A DNA stretch of 5,055 nucleotides from Chloroflexota bacterium (lineage in GTDB: Bacteria; Chloroflexota; Anaerolineae; Anaerolineales; DRMV01): NCBI GenBank assembly GCA_013153135.1, contig JAADFA010000158.1, positions 1 to 5,055 on the forward strand. The letters are read 5' to 3'. The position numbers and the translations under genes are program-made. Position 1 is the stretch's first letter, and each line of letters starts with the position of its first letter. This document shows positions 4,997 to 5,055 of the stretch, piece after piece. The notes beneath the pieces are model-generated. The model searched no databases. It was given only the letters and a program-made list of their open reading frames with translations, and was not told the DNA's origin.

Positions 4997-5055
4997 TAGT
5001 TGTCATAAAATTGCCAGCGCATGGTTCAGCCCAACGCGCGGTGGCGAAGATAGCG

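Noticed and set aside
5000..5011. TTGTCA and TAAAAT on the plus strand as a divergent promoter
   Set aside because: The two hexamers are directly adjacent, with no spacer. No -35 lies 16-18 bases before TAAAAT except hairpin sequence, and no plus-strand gene follows.
5021..5053. Short plus-strand frame starting ATG GTT CAG near the right edge
   Set aside because: It has only 10 codons, no ribosome binding site and no recognisable product.
5003..5055. Minus-strand C-terminal ends of a possible upstream gene (frames ending at 5003 and 5026)
   Set aside because: Two of the three minus-strand frames give short tails before a stop within this stretch. Neither can be recognised from so few residues, so no partial gene is called.

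Overview
This window most likely comes from a GC-rich bacterium of the Chloroflexota (Anaerolineae-like) or a relative. That is an inference from three signs. The lipoprotein has a V-A-G-C lipobox followed by a Glu/Ala/Thr/Pro/Lys-rich tether. Short 7- and 10-base tandem repeats lie between genes. The carboxylase and phosphorylase are very rich in CGCG. No 16S gene or other decisive marker is present.

All four genes that can be supported lie on the minus strand and read from right to left. First, 4795-5055 is an upstream non-coding region. It holds a REP-like GC palindrome, a good sigma70-type promoter (TTGTGG, 17 bases, TAGAAT) and a leader of about 85 nt with a strong stem-loop near its 5' end. 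Second, 3925-4794 encodes a polar amino acid ABC transporter substrate-binding lipoprotein. Third, 3835-3924 is a 90-base gap with a perfect 13-bp terminator hairpin followed by TTTT, then a TATAAT box and a strong ribosome binding site. Fourth, 2962-3834 encodes the matching permease, which starts with TTG. Fifth, 1472-2965 encodes a biotin carboxylase whose start overlaps the permease stop (ATGA). Sixth, 110-1417 encodes a pyrimidine-nucleoside phosphorylase with its own strong ribosome binding site, 54 bases downstream. Seventh, 1-105 is a patch of three different short tandem repeat families.

The first two genes form two thirds of an amino acid importer. The ATPase is missing from the window, so it must be encoded elsewhere or shared. 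The last two genes are catabolic or biosynthetic enzymes: an ATP-dependent biotin carboxylation subunit without its biotin carrier, and a nucleoside phosphorylase for pyrimidine salvage. No known pathway links all four. The co-transcribed layout (4-base overlap, then a short gap) and the sharp change in GC content at about 2965 suggest a composite transcription unit. I see no clear undescribed system. The most interesting points are the carrier-less carboxylase with its abrupt C-terminus, the terminator and internal promoter within the transporter, the leader stem-loop, and the repeat patch at the left edge.
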